Origin: Glandiceps talaboti
Lineage: Eukaryota > Hemichordata > Enteropneusta > Spengelidae
NCBI RefSeq assembly: GCF_964340395.1
Contig: NC_135567.1
Coordinates: 18,542,306-18,606,305 of the forward strand
DNA length: 64,000 bases
Reading direction: 5' to 3'
Shown here: positions 13,051 through 29,215 of the stretch, piece after piece
Layout: each line of letters starts with the position of its first letter
How positions within the stretch are numbered: the stretch's first letter is position 1
Program-made: the position numbers and the translations under genes
The notes under the pieces: generated by a model
What the model was told of the DNA's origin: nothing
Seen by the model: only the letters and a program-made list of their open reading frames with translations
Database searches by the model: none

Positions 13051-13787
13051 ATTTAGCGCAAATATATCCCCTGGCTTGCTATATAATGATGATATATCGC
13101 ATGCATCGAAGGACAAATGTGTAACTCAAGCAGACATCCTGAACTTTGTCTTTTCTGACCACAAAAAACATCAACGAAAACTTTGTATGCAATTCTTGTT
13201 ATCCAAAATTATGATTGGATACAAAAATAGTCTTTTAATTTGAAATTTCCTGAAATTAAGTAAGCTTGTGATAATTTGTCCGAGTTACTAGTGTGTCTTA
13301 ACTCGATGTGTAGGGGTGAATAACATACTGTAGTGTTTTTTGTCGTGGGGTAAACAAAAAGGTCGCTACATGCTAATGAAAAGTAACCTAACAACGACTT
13401 GTCAAGTGCTTTCCTTAGATTCGGCATTGGATATGGCGAATATTTGAATACTTTAACTTGTAGGATCACTTTGAGAGTCTGACTACTTTCACGAGGTGTT
13501 TAAGAAGGCTTTGAACCCAAAATCGATATCGTCTGTGTTAAGTTACACCGTAGCAAAGTTAAGTCACGTAGAAAACTTGCCAATGCCAAAATATTTGAAG
13601 GAGAAATGACATATTTGGTACACTAGAAACCAAACTATTGTTACGGAGTTGAATTTTCATTTACGTCAATGAAAGTCGGTCACTTTGTAACCTAGAGTCG
13701 TCAATAATGTTGAAGCTAGTTCCATGTGACTCACTCACTCACTAACTGACAAGCTCACTCACTGACAAGCGCAGCTTACGCCCACAA

Positions 13788-14063
<276 letters not shown>

Positions 14064-14069
14064 CCCTTC

Positions 14070-15000
14070 AACGACCATTAATTTATAAATTTATGAAAAT
14101 GATGTGATAAATAAGTAATTTCAAATTAATTGAATAGATAAGAAAACATGCATTTTCGATGAGAAATGTGGGCTCACAAAAGTCGGCTCCAAAACTGCAA
14201 TTAAGGCAGATTGTTGTCATTGTTCGTCCATACTTTTAATCGAGTGTGAAATAATATGGTGTTTATCACATGGTCATGAAATCTAACCACAATCGCTTGA
14301 GAGCTAAGATTCGATTGGTTGATGGTCTTTGTACAAACCCTTTACGTCATCAGACATTTTATGATTATTCACAAAACATCGTCAGCCGTGAGTTGTAACG
14401 ATAATATGAGTATTCATAGACAAGAAACTATGCTTTGTGAATATCCATAAAATGGCAAATTTGTAATAGCTTGGACCATCTTTGAATCGAATCTGCGACT
14501 GTGAATAAAAGTATATGGAGTATGGATCGGAGTCTGTGTATTATAACATTTTGACAATGGTGGAAGTTATGGGTGGGGACTGTACTCGGAACGGTACTCT
14601 CATTTGCCGATTTTAGCAAGTTGACTTTTTTTTCACATTCTTAAACAGTTACTGTAAAAACCCTTCCAAGACTGATGACTGTGCAAAAACAACTACACTT
14701 TAAGTTTGTTCCATCTTTGCATCGAAAGCACGTCTATGGGAAGTAATAAACTCGGACCACAATATGGTCAGAGATGAGTGTTTACCCTGTAAAGTGAAGT
14801 TTTAGCCCTGAAGGCAAAAACAAACCGAAAAGGCGCCCTCATTAGACATTTTATGGTTGGAGTGACGTCATTGTACGACATGTAAAGATAGTATGTTGAC
14901 CCGCTACGATATGTGTGATACTAAAGCTATAAGGTAAACATGTATAGTAGAGACTGATGTTTCAGTTGCTACGAGCAGAATTTTCAATTATTGTCTTTTC
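14070..15000. other. Intergenic, no gene seen
   Basis: Unique AT-rich sequence. No coding exon, RNA or repeat is recognised. TTACGTCATC-type sequences recur here and near 14340 and 15088. Confidence 0.5.
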
Positions 15001-15008
15001 CATCGTCG

Positions 15009-15055
15009 TAAACACCGCAGTCTCTTTTACGGCACCGTCCTAGACGCACAGCCAG
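15009..15055 (+). mobile_element. MITE end fragment (CCATCGTCG family)
   Basis: CCATCGTCGTAAACACCGCA followed by GTCTCTTTTACGGCACCGTC matches the 16091 terminal repeat closely. The other end was not found nearby, so this is a solo terminal fragment. Confidence 0.75.
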
Positions 15056-15200
15056 GTTTCAATATTTTAGCGTACGTATGATAAATTACGTCATCGAATC
15101 ATTTATGGAAATTATTCTTAAATACCAGGTTTTAGTTCTGCCAATACCGAGTGATGGTTAAATGTATTCCAGTATTTAGACTACAACATGTAACGTTTAA

Positions 15201-15704
15201 AGTGGTCATATGAATAACAATTGGATATTTATTTTGGATTTTTATTTTATAAAACAATTTTATCATGGCTTCCTACTTGAAAAATCAACGTGAAACGACA
15301 CTGACAAAGTTTTGTTTGTAACTCAATACATTGAAAAAAAAAGTTAAGAAATACGTAAAACGTTGTACGTACAATAACATAGATTTTACACATTCATTAA
15401 TTTTTTGCAATGCCAATGGCTTCATACTGGAAAAATCAACGTAAATCAACATTGACAAAGTCTTGTTTGCAATAACTCAATACATTGCAAAACAACTAAG
15501 AAATGCGTATAAAGTTTGTTATTATACGTACAATTAATAAACAAAGATGTTACACATGTATTCATCTGTTGCAATCAACTGAGTTACAAACAAGGGCATG
15601 GCATATGTTGTTTCACATTGACTTTTCAAGTAGGAAGCCATGATAAAAAAAAATTATAAATAAAATTTCAACATAAAAACCCAATCCTCATCCATATGGC
15701 CACT
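15201..15704. mobile_element. ~504-bp MITE with long inverted ends and TTAA flanks
   Basis: The left end AGTGGTCATATGAATAACAA and the right end, whose reverse complement starts AGTGGCCATATGGATGAGGA, are terminal inverted repeats that stay alignable for about 100 bp, into ATCATGGCTTCCTACTTGAA. TTAA lies immediately outside both ends (15197-15200 and 15705-15708), as expected for a TTAA target-site duplication. An additional diverged direct copy of the inner arm (15412-15490) suggests internal duplication. There is no open frame for a transposase, so it is non-autonomous. TTAA duplications are typical of piggyBac-type elements, but the AGTGG terminus is not the usual piggyBac end, so the superfamily is open. 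Confidence 0.85.
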
Positions 15705-15709
15705 TTAAT

Positions 15710-16090
15710 GTACGCAATATTCACCCCTAAAATCACGTATTAACATAGCAAGTGCCCCTTTAACGACAATAATACATATATTGTGTTCTAAGCCACAAAC
15801 CATGGTGATATACATAATGGATGCTCTGGTATGTATTACATAGGTGTGCTTATAACACTGTAATGACCATATTTGTTACATAGAACATATGTTCACAAAC
15901 CCTACAATATTTACTTTGGTGTCTGATTAATATATCATGTTGTGATCTGGATTAGTATTAAAGGTTGTTGAATATTTCCTAGAAGCGAACTACTTTCTGT
16001 CTGTTCACTCACTGACAAACCTCATAATGCAAAAGATTCCGCTGATGAATTTTAAAAGAATAAGTACGAATATTCAAATATATGCATAAT
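15710..16090. other. Intergenic spacer between two MITEs
   Basis: Unique AT-rich sequence; no gene or repeat recognised. Confidence 0.5.
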
Positions 16091-16507
16091 CCATCGTCGC
16101 AAACCACAGCCTCTTTTACGGCACCGTCCAAAACGCGCCGTCATTTCGCAGTGTCGCGGAAGAAATAGCAGCTATGGTTTGCGAGATTGGCGGCATAATC
16201 TCACTACTTTGATTCAATTAAAGGGGCACAAGCTGAGTTTATACGATTTGAATTGTGGCGCACTTTTCGCTACACATTTGCTTGAGCACCCGAAAAAACC
16301 GACAAGTTGGAAAAACAGATTCACTTATTCTAAACGCCATCTTTAAACACCTTGTAAAGGGAGGATTACTTCAATCTAAACTCCAAATCTTGTACATTAA
16401 TTCTCACAAACCAGAGCTGTTATTTCTTCCGCGATGGTGCGAAATAACCTTTTGGTGGTGCGTCTTGGACGGTGCCGTAAAAGAGGCTGTGGTGTTTACG
16501 ACGATGG
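16091..16507. mobile_element. 417-bp MITE with ~100-bp terminal inverted repeats
   Basis: The left arm (16091-about 16185) starts CCATCGTCGCAAACCACAGC and the right arm (about 16402-16507) ends with its inverted match, GTTTACGACGATGG. The arms share CTCTTTTACGGCACCGTCC and GCGGAAGAAATA in mirrored order. Arm divergence is moderate, so it is not a very recent insertion. The 99-residue open frame inside has no recognisable domain. I see no clear target-site duplication. Confidence 0.85.
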
Positions 16508-17303
16508 TACATTATAATTTTACATTGTTTGATATCCTCCATTGCAATAATTAATATTAGTAATTCATTAAAATATCATTCCACATGAATTTAAAATAAA
16601 TCATTTGAGAATATGTAGTACATACATTGTAAATATTAATGAGACTTGACAATGATGTGTTCTGTATCGTACGCTCTAATTCGGACGCGACACAGATGCC
16701 TGACTGAAATACAAAAAAGAGTTAACAGACGTTTGTGGACCTTAGTTCATTAACTCTTTCGTCAAGTACTCGTTTAATGCGTTTCTATGCGGGCTAATAT
16801 TTGATATTTTGATAACACAGAGAAAAGTAACATTTTAAGACACTTTGCGACTAATTGCAAAACATACGAATTGCCATGCTAAAAATAATCTTAATGACAG
16901 CCGAACAAAATGGATACCATCACAGTGGTTTTTGCGTTCAGACACCATGGCAACCAGGTATGGTCTGTGGTTCAAGTGCGCATGTCACTTTTGAGTAATG
17001 GGTTGATACGATACACATGAACTGTAGGATGATAAAAGAGTTCTAATTGCACTAAGCTTATAGAGAACTGTGACGTCATCAGGACGAATAAGGCAACTAT
17101 GAATGCTACGAGAGAGTGGATTATGTAGTTATATACAACAGGTTGCGACGATTGTACGAATACATGTACTACATATCTCAACGTAATTATGATTTTTATT
17201 TGGTAAACAAAACAAACTCTCCTCTTTTGATCAGTGACACCCATCCCCCTCCACTTTGTATCAGTCACCACCCATTCTCTCCTCTCCCCCTCTCTGTCTA
17301 TAT

Positions 17304-19601
<2,298 letters not shown>

Positions 19602-20335
19602 CGTGCACATACAGGGTGATACAGCACGGGAGAGAACAGTATCTTCAAGATCAACGATAATCCCTTACATGATACAAACTAAGGTATGGTACACAAACAA
19701 ATTACAATGGGGTGGGGTTACTAAACGTATAGAAACTGTGGAATGAGACGAATGCGTTCAGTGTTACAACAACACACAATTACTACGACATGATAAGTCG
19801 TCCTAGTGGGAATACTAGTGTACACACACAGTTATACGCATACCAATACACACACATGTACCATATTGTCAAGATAAATTCTGTGGCGTTAACAAACACA
19901 GTGCATGCAGTGACAGGGGATATGATTGTGACAATGTATATACCAACAATAGTCACAGTAGATAGAATGTAAAGCAAGCGATAAAGTTATCTGAAATGCA
20001 AAAACAGACCGGAAAGAAATAGTGTATTTTTACCCCTTGAATCTGATGAATAAATGTACATAATTAATAATGTTACAACGACCGTATCTTAAACTATATC
20101 CTGTCACTTGTTATCGGTTTCCTATATCATTATTGATTTGTAACCGACCTTTACTTTGGCGCCTTTTTGGTGACAGATTCAGTTCACCTGTCAATTGCAT
20201 TCATCCTCTAAATATGTTATATCATCGGACGTCCTGTGAACTCACGAGATAGAAAACTCAAGGGAGTAACCATGTGTCGGTAGTATTCTAGAAAGGTACA
20301 TAATTACACGATCACGACTTAAGAAGAAAAAAGGT

Positions 20336-20778
20336 GTTGTTTATCTGTGACTTGTCGTCTGCCGAATAAGTATCCCTGCTCGCTTTTCAAAATTCTCGAT
20401 AACAGGATCTTAATTTTTGGACCGAAAAGACTAGAAATGTACTTATTTGCATAGATAATATGTAAAATATTCAAATCGATTCAGATATGTTGCTTGTCGG
20501 TGACTGTCGTCTGCGGCATAAGTATCCCATCCCCTCTTTTTAAAAAAATTCGACAATATGATCTTAGTTTTGGACTAAAAGGATTAGAAATGTATCGACC
20601 TGCACATTTAGTGTCAAATCAATTCAAAAGTTTGATTTCCTGTGACCTGTCGTCTGCCGCACGAGTGTCCCCACTCCCCTTCAAAATTCTTCGATAACAC
20701 AATCTTAATTCTGGACTGAAAAGTTTATAAATGTATCGATTTATATAGTAGTGTTCAAATACATAAGTTAATTCAACT
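20336..20778 (+). repeat. Three-copy degenerate tandem repeat, ~148-bp period
   Basis: Three units carry GTCGTCTGC at 20354, 20506 and 20649 (spacings 152 and 143). Each is followed by a similar run: an AGT-TCCC block, TTCAAAATTC, ATCTTA, TGGAC and GAAATGTA. The units are diverged but alignable along their full length. Related single units lie at about 51249 and 51500. A period near nucleosome length is noted without further claim. Confidence 0.85.
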
Positions 20779-20779
20779 T

Positions 20780-23700
20780 CTTAGAATTATAGAGGTTGCC
20801 ATTCATATTAATGTCTGATATTTGCATGATTATCTAGTCCTGTTGATGACCGACTGGAATACTTGCAGTACGTGAATATTTTGTGAAGCCTATCGAGAGA
20901 GTTGATAAACGTTCTACATTATATTTCTATATTTGATTAGTATCTCTAGATTTAACACACTGTAGGGGGTAGTGGTAGTGAGCAGTTCTGTGCTATTTAC
21001 CAGGACAAACAAACATGAAATGGTAGAAACTGGTTAAAGTTCTTAGCATCATGTTAAAACATGAACATTACCAATATAGCGAGTTGGAGGGTACAATTGT
21101 GTGACATCGGTACATCACCAGTCAGCCGAGACCGTCTTCGACTGTGTCCATTGTAAGCTTTTGTAGGCACCAAACAACGGAGTTTACTCGTTTCACTGCG
21201 GTTTTCTATAGTTTAATAATATAGAGAAGTTCACCAAGGACGTCAAAAGGAAATAAATATCCCTCGGATTCAGTTGACATTATTAAGTACAAGATCACAC
21301 CATTTTGTTGCAATGTTTGTTATGTTCCTAAAATCTAGCATGTGTGATTTTTGATTGTCACGAGTGAGGGCTGTCAAGACGAGCGTTTACTACGGTTTAA
21401 ATTTGGTGTATGTAAAGCACAGTTTACCTTTATGTAACTCCACAACTGAAATACATTATTGTAGCAAAGGGGAATCACAACAGAGTTATAACAATTAAAG
21501 TTTCACTGTTCAAATCGCAGCCATGACCCGACAAAGGTCACATTATGTGTCGCGGTCGTGTGAAACACCCTGGGATAATAACTCAACATTCTGAGTCACA
21601 CAACAACTCGTTCTTAAACAGAGAGTATTCAAACAATGCAGATGTAACTAAATTAGTCTATAAATAATTTAACATAGCACAAGCTTCTACAATTTCAAAA
21701 GGCGGTCATTTGGTCTGGAATTTTTAACGAAGACCTACGTTTCTACGTGTGTGTAATGTAGGCATCCAAGCAGACGATAAATATAACTGGCACCTCCAGT
21801 CAGACATATGTGAAAAATATGTCGAACCCTATTTTACGATTATTTCGGTAAATGTGGTTAGTTTTATCAGTGATTTTGAGGCAAGTTCATGGAGTGATAT
21901 GCATTGGATCTAAAATCAAGTCAACCGCGCATTTTTTTTTTATCGGGTAGAAAAATACTGCATGGAAAAAATAACAATGGGTCATCCTAGTAAAACAAGG
22001 CAAAACTACAAATTTAAATATTATGTCGTCAAAAGTATAGAGCGTTGTAAAGTAGAATTTTTATCATTTCTATTCACTCAGTAAAACAAATCCGTACAGT
22101 AGCGCCTATTTTTTTTACTATAAAAACTAGACAGAACAATACTAGGCGAGAGTGAAATGACTATGCCATTTTAGTTAAGTAGAAAAAAATGTACTGTTGA
22201 CAATAAGTGAAATGAAAAATAGAGCGCGGTAAAGTCGTACAGTAACAACAAAATAATGCAATTATAAATAAATGTACAACTGAAAATTAATATTTCTGTA
22301 GGGAGAGGGGGTGGGGTATATTACAGAACAAACACAGAAAATTTGGTCTCAAAAACTATTTTCTCTATCCCTCTGTTACTAAAACACCACTATACTTATT
22401 ATCACGTGTCTATTTGTCGGACGAGAATTTTTTTGTAGCTCCTTGTTCAAAATAGAAGGCACACACGAAGCTTATAAATGTTATGAAAATTGTAAAAAAA
22501 ATTGTCACTTTTCACCCAAAATTTAATAACAACCTATAATTAATGACCCCCTCCATACTAGTCTAAAATCGCACAGATTTGTTCCAAAAAGTTTCGGAAG
22601 AAAATAAATTCGTGAGCAATCCAGAACAAATCCATTATGTTGTACTAAGGTAGCATGAGTACGCGCTTTGAGTCGGGATATAAACACCTAAATACGTAAA
22701 TATCTTAGAATATATTTACTTTGTGAGGTGTACGACTGCTCTACATCATCAAACAACACAGTTAATGATTTAAGTCAGGACCCACAATAGTTCAATCTTT
22801 TTTAGTATTTCGTAACGTTCCCGCAAATGGCGCTATAAAACCTTTCACTGCCAGAAAGTTTGCCCACTATCAATTTTGACAAGCATTTGATAAGGGCTTC
22901 CCCAAGAAGTAAAAATAAAAAGTCGCAAATTTATAGAGACATTAAAGACGAGTAACGGTCGACTTCTATTCAGCCGTATGACCCTTGTGTTCTGTCAATT
23001 GACACGCTGTAAAATGTAACTCTCGTTCCTCGTTCGTGATTGCAGTACGGTCCACGCGACAACACATTATTTACACAGCCACACCAGTGAACCGAAAGTT
23101 GCTAATAAAGGCGGGACGAAAAAGTAAAACCTTTACAGAAATCATTCAACCGTCATATGTTTGATGAGCGCATCAAATTCAACTCAAGTAATGTCATGAC
23201 GTATCAGTCATCATCAACGATAAAAAGAACGACTTGGTAGTAACAGCTCGTATATTTGTAAAAATTAATAAAACTTTCCCCCAACTTGTGTTTGCACGTA
23301 CCTTGTAGATAGTTTCCTTTGAAGATTGATCGACCTTCGGTTGCTATAGAAATAACCAACTCGTGTCGAAATTGAGGGAAGGTGAATCGTTTTCACACAG
23401 GTATGTGAACAGCGAAGTGAAGCCTAGGCTAAACGGAGTAGCAATAATGCAGGGAAAGAGAGAGTCGGCGAGGTTAAGCAAAAACAAAAAGAAGTCTAAT
23501 TCATCAACGTCAGAATGGTCGCACACCTCTTGTTGAATTTACAATAGAATGCAACATAACGGATTTTGTTCTCGAATTCTCACTTGTTTCTCGGCCAACG
23601 CCGAATATGCAGATCACTTGATCGTCGGCAACGGTAGTAACAACGTTCAAAACAAAAGATTAAAAGAGCCACGTATTTTCTTTATTCAGTGTGTACATTA

Positions 23701-24180
23701 GATGTCGTAAAGCATATTGATTTGAGTATGTCTACACAGTCGGGAAAATATGACCCCGAATCCCAAACGACCGACATGACAAATTTTCTCACGCCTTAGT
23801 GAATTTTCATAAAAAGACTGTCACTTTTCAGGACCAAAGCATTTGTCTTGTATCTGTGTACACTTTTGTTCGAAAATAAGTGGCATGATGTTTCCAATTG
23901 ACGATATTTTCGTTCTTTGGATAATTTTGGCGGCAACCGTGCCAGACGACAAGTAAAAGTGGGGTGGAGTGAAAGTGACCAGATTTGTGTACATTTGCTA
24001 CCACAAATCATATTTGATGTTTGCACAGCAGTAAAAAATCTGTTCTACTCTTGAAATGTTTAAATAACTTCAAGTTGTTTACGGCATAGAGTAAAAATTT
24101 GCACAGTGTGCTTAATTTGTAATTGTTTATCGGAACCCCTCAAACGGAGAGAATTATTTGAAACGTCTCCGGGACCGGTT
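20780..24180. other. Intergenic, no gene seen
   Basis: AT-rich unique sequence. GCAGACGAT at 21770 and a TTTTGGCGGC...CCAGACGAC pair at 23925-23950 are members of the dispersed motif family. No exon is recognised. Confidence 0.5.
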
Positions 24181-24660
24181 GTAAAAATCTCGTCTTAATT
24201 GGCTGCAAACAAAGCCAAACAATTAGACATAGAGTCTGCCAGTAGTTTGTTGTGGTCTATATCCCTCATAAAGTCGATTCTCTGTATGGAGTATTGTTTT
24301 ATGGCTATGCAAATGTACATAAAAGTGCAATGAAAAGACACACTCCTTTCAAGTGTGGCCAAGAAAGGCTTTCCTAAAGCGAATAGCGGCGGGTTGTTTC
24401 AAAGCCGATTGCACTGGCTCAGGGGGACTTTACACGTAAGCCGCGGCTGCAATTGCCCAAGTTAGGAGCTCTCCAATATGGCGATGCTTACGTCACAAAT
24501 AACCTTGAGTTGGGGATTGGAGCGGCAACTGTAAAGGGAGTTTTATGGGCATACAGCAGATGATTCAACCTGCCCAGTTGTGAAAACGAGGGCTTCTCGG
24601 TCTGCTCTTTCCAAATTCACACACGCGAAGTCATTGAGGTCAAGGTGGTCGTAGCAGCCG
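24180..24660. promoter_or_regulatory. Candidate cis-regulatory element with clustered Abd-B/Cdx and octamer sites
   Basis: This unique block is richer in GC than its surroundings. It contains CATAAAG (24267-24273), TTTTATGGC (24297-24305), ATGCAAAT (24307-24314), CATAAAAG (24318-24325) and TTTTATGGGC (24541-24550), plus TTAATTGG and CAATTAGA homeodomain-type sites (about 24196-24228) and CAATATGGCGATG (about 24475). TTTATGG/CATAAA is the known preference of posterior Hox and Cdx proteins, and their clustering between two posterior Hox genes suggests an enhancer or autoregulatory element. No open frame of note. Inference from site clustering only. Confidence 0.35.
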
Positions 24661-25359
24661 TGATATTATCATAAACTATTAGCTATCATTATCGTTAATT
24701 TTTTTTGCTGCCTTGTCCTTAGATGATTCAGGTGAAGGAAAATGGTTACTAAGCAACCATAGTTTTCTCCGCGTCTCATCAGTAACAATGCAAATGAAGG
24801 GTAACTGATAACATCGAAGCGTAAGGTTTTGTAAACTGGGATGCGAGACACACATTTGAGGATCTGCCTGCGATCTGATCGTCTGCGTCGTAGTGATGTT
24901 CAATCGGAGGGTTGGAAAACAAAACACTGAGATGGCGCACATCATAAAAAAACTCAAGAATTCTGCTTCGTTATCTGATCAAATTAAACACAATTCAATT
25001 TATGAAATCACGTTTATATGATCAGTAAGAATTATTTTAAATAACATCGCAAATTAGTTAAAAGAAAATGAATCGGTTTATTCAAGCACGCTCCTAAATT
25101 TTTGGAAATTAGTAAAGTTCTTTCATTAAAAATAAATTATGTTGAATATAGATTATAATTAAATGATAATGAAATATTAGAGATATGTATTTGAAATAAT
25201 TCTGGTAATTATTTTTGTCTGAGTACTTTGGCTTAGTTTTAATTAAGTAAATCGTTAGGTTTTTAAAAATAATAGCAATGCTGGTGTTATGGATGTAACG
25301 TTATCCGCCATGAAGGCTGTACATTTGCACACGTTTTTGCTTGATATGTAAGGAAGCCA

Positions 25360-25520
25360 AATCGCCCCTGCGATATCACGTGACCTGTGTGAAGCAAACT
25401 GTCCAACAGCGGCTCGAAACAACGAGTGCGTTCGCTATCAGTTTGAAACTCAACCGAGAGCCGTAAAGGGGGTGAAATATTGCCCCGTCGAATAGGTCAT
25501 GGGATCAGCGTTTAGAACGC
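25360..25520. promoter_or_regulatory. GC-richer unique block, possible conserved element
   Basis: Within AT-rich DNA this short block stands out by composition and contains TATCACGTGACC (an E-box) and CGAGAGCCGTAAAGGGGGTG. There is no coding frame. Candidate conserved non-coding element, weakly supported. Confidence 0.2.
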
Positions 25521-26891
25521 GAGGAGGTGAATAAATAACGAGTGTGTTAGTTAGAAACACATCAAATTCCACCACCCCAAAAAGTAGACATTTGTGAAGT
25601 AGTACAAATAACAGATAATGTTGATGAATTAAAATTATTATTTACCGAATCGTAAATTTAGATAATAAAAATGTTTGCTATTTAAATAATACTTACTGGG
25701 ATGGGTTAATGACTTCTAAACGGAATTGTTACGACTTCTAAAATTTTGACAGGCTGTGAGCTGCTATGACATGAACGTACTATCAGCCGACGCAAGGAAA
25801 TACTAGACACGTACAATGGCAGATTCACCTATTTAATGGCTGTGTTTCTCAATTGGCATGACAATCTAAGTTCAATATTCTCATTTATCTTAGGTTGATT
25901 TTAAATGACGGAAAAAAATCGCTCGAACAACAGAGTGAGGAAGACTCATATCGTTGGCAGACAGGATGAGCGCGAAGGACAATGGGAGAAAAGACCTTGG
26001 CTGCCAAGGCCAAACGGTAAAAGTAACGCCGACAGGCAATTTATCAATACAAATATAGCAATCGAACTACATGCATAACATGGTAACAACGTTGTGAAAT
26101 ATGCATGGTTGTTTGGTATTCAGAGAAAGTGAAAAGGGTCAATCCCGCCAAAAACTAGTTGACGACATTTGAAATGTTTACAGCCAATTTGAAGTGGTCG
26201 GTTCCTACAAGCAACGGGAAGTGATCAGGAATATTTATTAAACTAAACAGGTAGGACTGTTAACTTTACATCATTCGATTTTTTGACCTAAAAGAGCTAT
26301 GTCAACAATGATGGCGCTATGAGAATTAGATAAACTGAACAGTTTTCTTTCCGACAGAATTATTCAAAAATAAATGCCAACATGTTTAGTATACCTGAAA
26401 AGGCATACGGCGTATAACGCCCTGACAACATTTCACGAAAACATGACTAAAAATATGGTGTTTTCTACCATAAATTGTAATATATGGATTCGGCGGGAAA
26501 ATGTGACAGACGATAGTAGAGGGTTGTACACTCAGGCATACAAATCCTGCTCTGATACGCGGCTGTTGATCAGTGAGTGAGTGCATTTTACCTATAATGA
26601 CAAATCGTGAATGACTTTACCAGGTTAATCATAATTAATTAACAGTCCAACCACGATTTTGAAGGGTTCGTAGTGAAAAATGGAGATTTAATCCAACTGA
26701 CTGATTAGCCAGAAAATGAAGCAGGAACCGAGATTGGACCTTCCTTGATTTGACATAATAATGCTAATTTATTGGTTATTACGTTTAGTAGTTATAGTCT
26801 TCTTACTACGTGGAGGCCTATTTCATTAGTTCATTCTACTCTTCATTCATACTGATGCCTACGTGTACATACTACAACTTATGAATGTTTA

Positions 26892-27245
26892 TTTCCCGCC
26901 AAAAATATATTGACAGATATTTATATTTTATCACAGTTTTCATCAAATTTTAAACTCATTTTGACGTATATACTCAATAAAACTTGTAAATATTTATTCC
27001 CGACCAAAATAAATTGACAGATATTCATATTTTTTCATAATTTTCATCAAATTTGAATTTAATTTAGAACTGCTTACTTAACAAAACTTATAGATATTTA
27101 TTCCCATTCAAAATAAATTGACATTCCCATTTTTGTATTAATATTTATCAAATTCGAAGTTAATTTTGCGTAATAAAACTCATACATATTTATTTTCCGC
27201 CAAAATAAATTTACAGATGTTAATATTTTCAGTAATTTTGCGAAT
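26892..27245 (+). repeat. Four-copy degenerate tandem repeat, ~100-bp period
   Basis: Units start TTTCCCGCCAAAAATATATT (26892), TTCCCGACCAAAATAAATTG (about 26997), TTCCCATTCAAAATAAATTG (27101) and TTTTCCGCCAAAATAAATTT (about 27193). Each continues with GACAGAT, TATTTTT and CATCAAATTT blocks. The E2F-like CCCGCC core is the start of the unit. Confidence 0.8.
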
Positions 27246-27617
27246 TGGAAGATATTGTAATTATTTATTATTCAACAAGACTCAAGCTGATCAGACGATA
27301 CACATTTTGTGTGTTCACAGTTTACTTGATGGGATGAAGGGGATGGAGAGTGAGAAGGGAAGGGGTGGGATAAAACTAAAACTAATAAGCAACAAATGAA
27401 CTTACTTTTGATATTTATATTCATACAATTTACACTATTTCCGACATACAAGCAATTAATTCTATTTTTTTCACATTACTTTTCCGTTCTCAATAGTAAC
27501 TATTATAATAAATGAGAGCAAAAATCAACACAATGGGTTATTTAAAAATGTGAACAAAATCGGCATCATTAACATAATGCTTTGCATGGGTTTTGATACA
27601 GAAAAATAAAAAATGAG

Positions 27618-28166
<549 letters not shown>

Positions 28167-28169
28167 TAC

Positions 28170-28790
28170 CTGATACCTTTAGGGAGAAATGTCTTCCATG
28201 GCATTAGACAAAAGTTCTGACATAAATTTGAATAATCACAATATGTTTCAGAGAAAATAAAAATAAAAATAAAGTTTTAATTGTTTAATTTGTCTCAGGG
28301 AACTCCCCCTCTATGTCTCTCTCCCCCCCCCCCCCACATTCATTATTGGTATCATGTATTTATAGAAACATCCAATAAAACATTATTATAAAAAAAACCC
28401 ATAATACTGGAGCAAATTAATCGCAACCTCGTTATTACATGTAAATACCATAAATTTAATGAATAACTCTTACTAATGTAGGTCAAGACATATCCACTAT
28501 TAACACAGACACTTTGTTAGATTGCCCAATCCCCCCCCCCCAAAAAAAAAATAAATAAATAAATAAAAATAAAATTGGGGTTTGAAACAGTTTCAATGTA
28601 CTAGAATTAAAAAAAAAACTCTATTGGTAATCTATAATTAATGTTGGCGACATGACGATTTTGTTTGTTGGATGATTCTTACAGGCACTGTGTGGGAGCT
28701 TACACTGCTTTACGTGCAACTAAGAATCTATACTGAGAGGCAATTAGATATAGAATTATAGAAGAAATGTAAAAATCATTACAGCGTGTG
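28170..28790. other. Intergenic with C and A homopolymers
   Basis: AT-rich sequence with poly-C near 28324-28336 and poly-C/poly-A plus AAAT units near 28532-28575. No gene seen. Confidence 0.5.
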
Positions 28791-29215
28791 TTTCAGGTAC
28801 ATTATGGCCGCCGTTTGCGCAGAATTTATTGGGTTATTACCACGCACTCGTCGACCAAATGGGTTCGGTCTCTCTTTTCCTATTTCGGTTATTGGGTATG
28901 CCTGGTAGTTCTCTCCGTGTTGTTTGTTGCGTGTGACATATGCACTTCTCATTGCACAAGACACTAATGTTCACCCAAGCATTCTTTATCGGAGCGGTCT
29001 CTTTCATCTCTGACTCGAACGAGTAGAGGTTGAGAAATATTACTCCCTGGACGCCGATATGATCTTTGGGACCGACACAGCACGAAATGTAAGGGAAAGT
29101 ACTGCGTTTAATACCTCTGAAACGATAAAACCTCCAGTCGGCGAAATTACGTGAATACCAATAGAACACAGCCTTAAGTCTACTTGCAAAATACAAATCT
29201 GTCGTCTGCGCCGAA
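28790..29215. promoter_or_regulatory. GC-richer unique block (possible conserved element or non-coding exon)
   Basis: About 400 bp with clearly higher GC than the flanks and no simple repeat, open for 119 codons on the minus strand (28837-29196) with no recognisable domain. It begins with ATTATGGCCGCCG (YY1/Pho-like) and ends with GTCGTCTGCGCCG (29201). It could be a regulatory block or part of an unannotated transcript. Confidence 0.25.
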
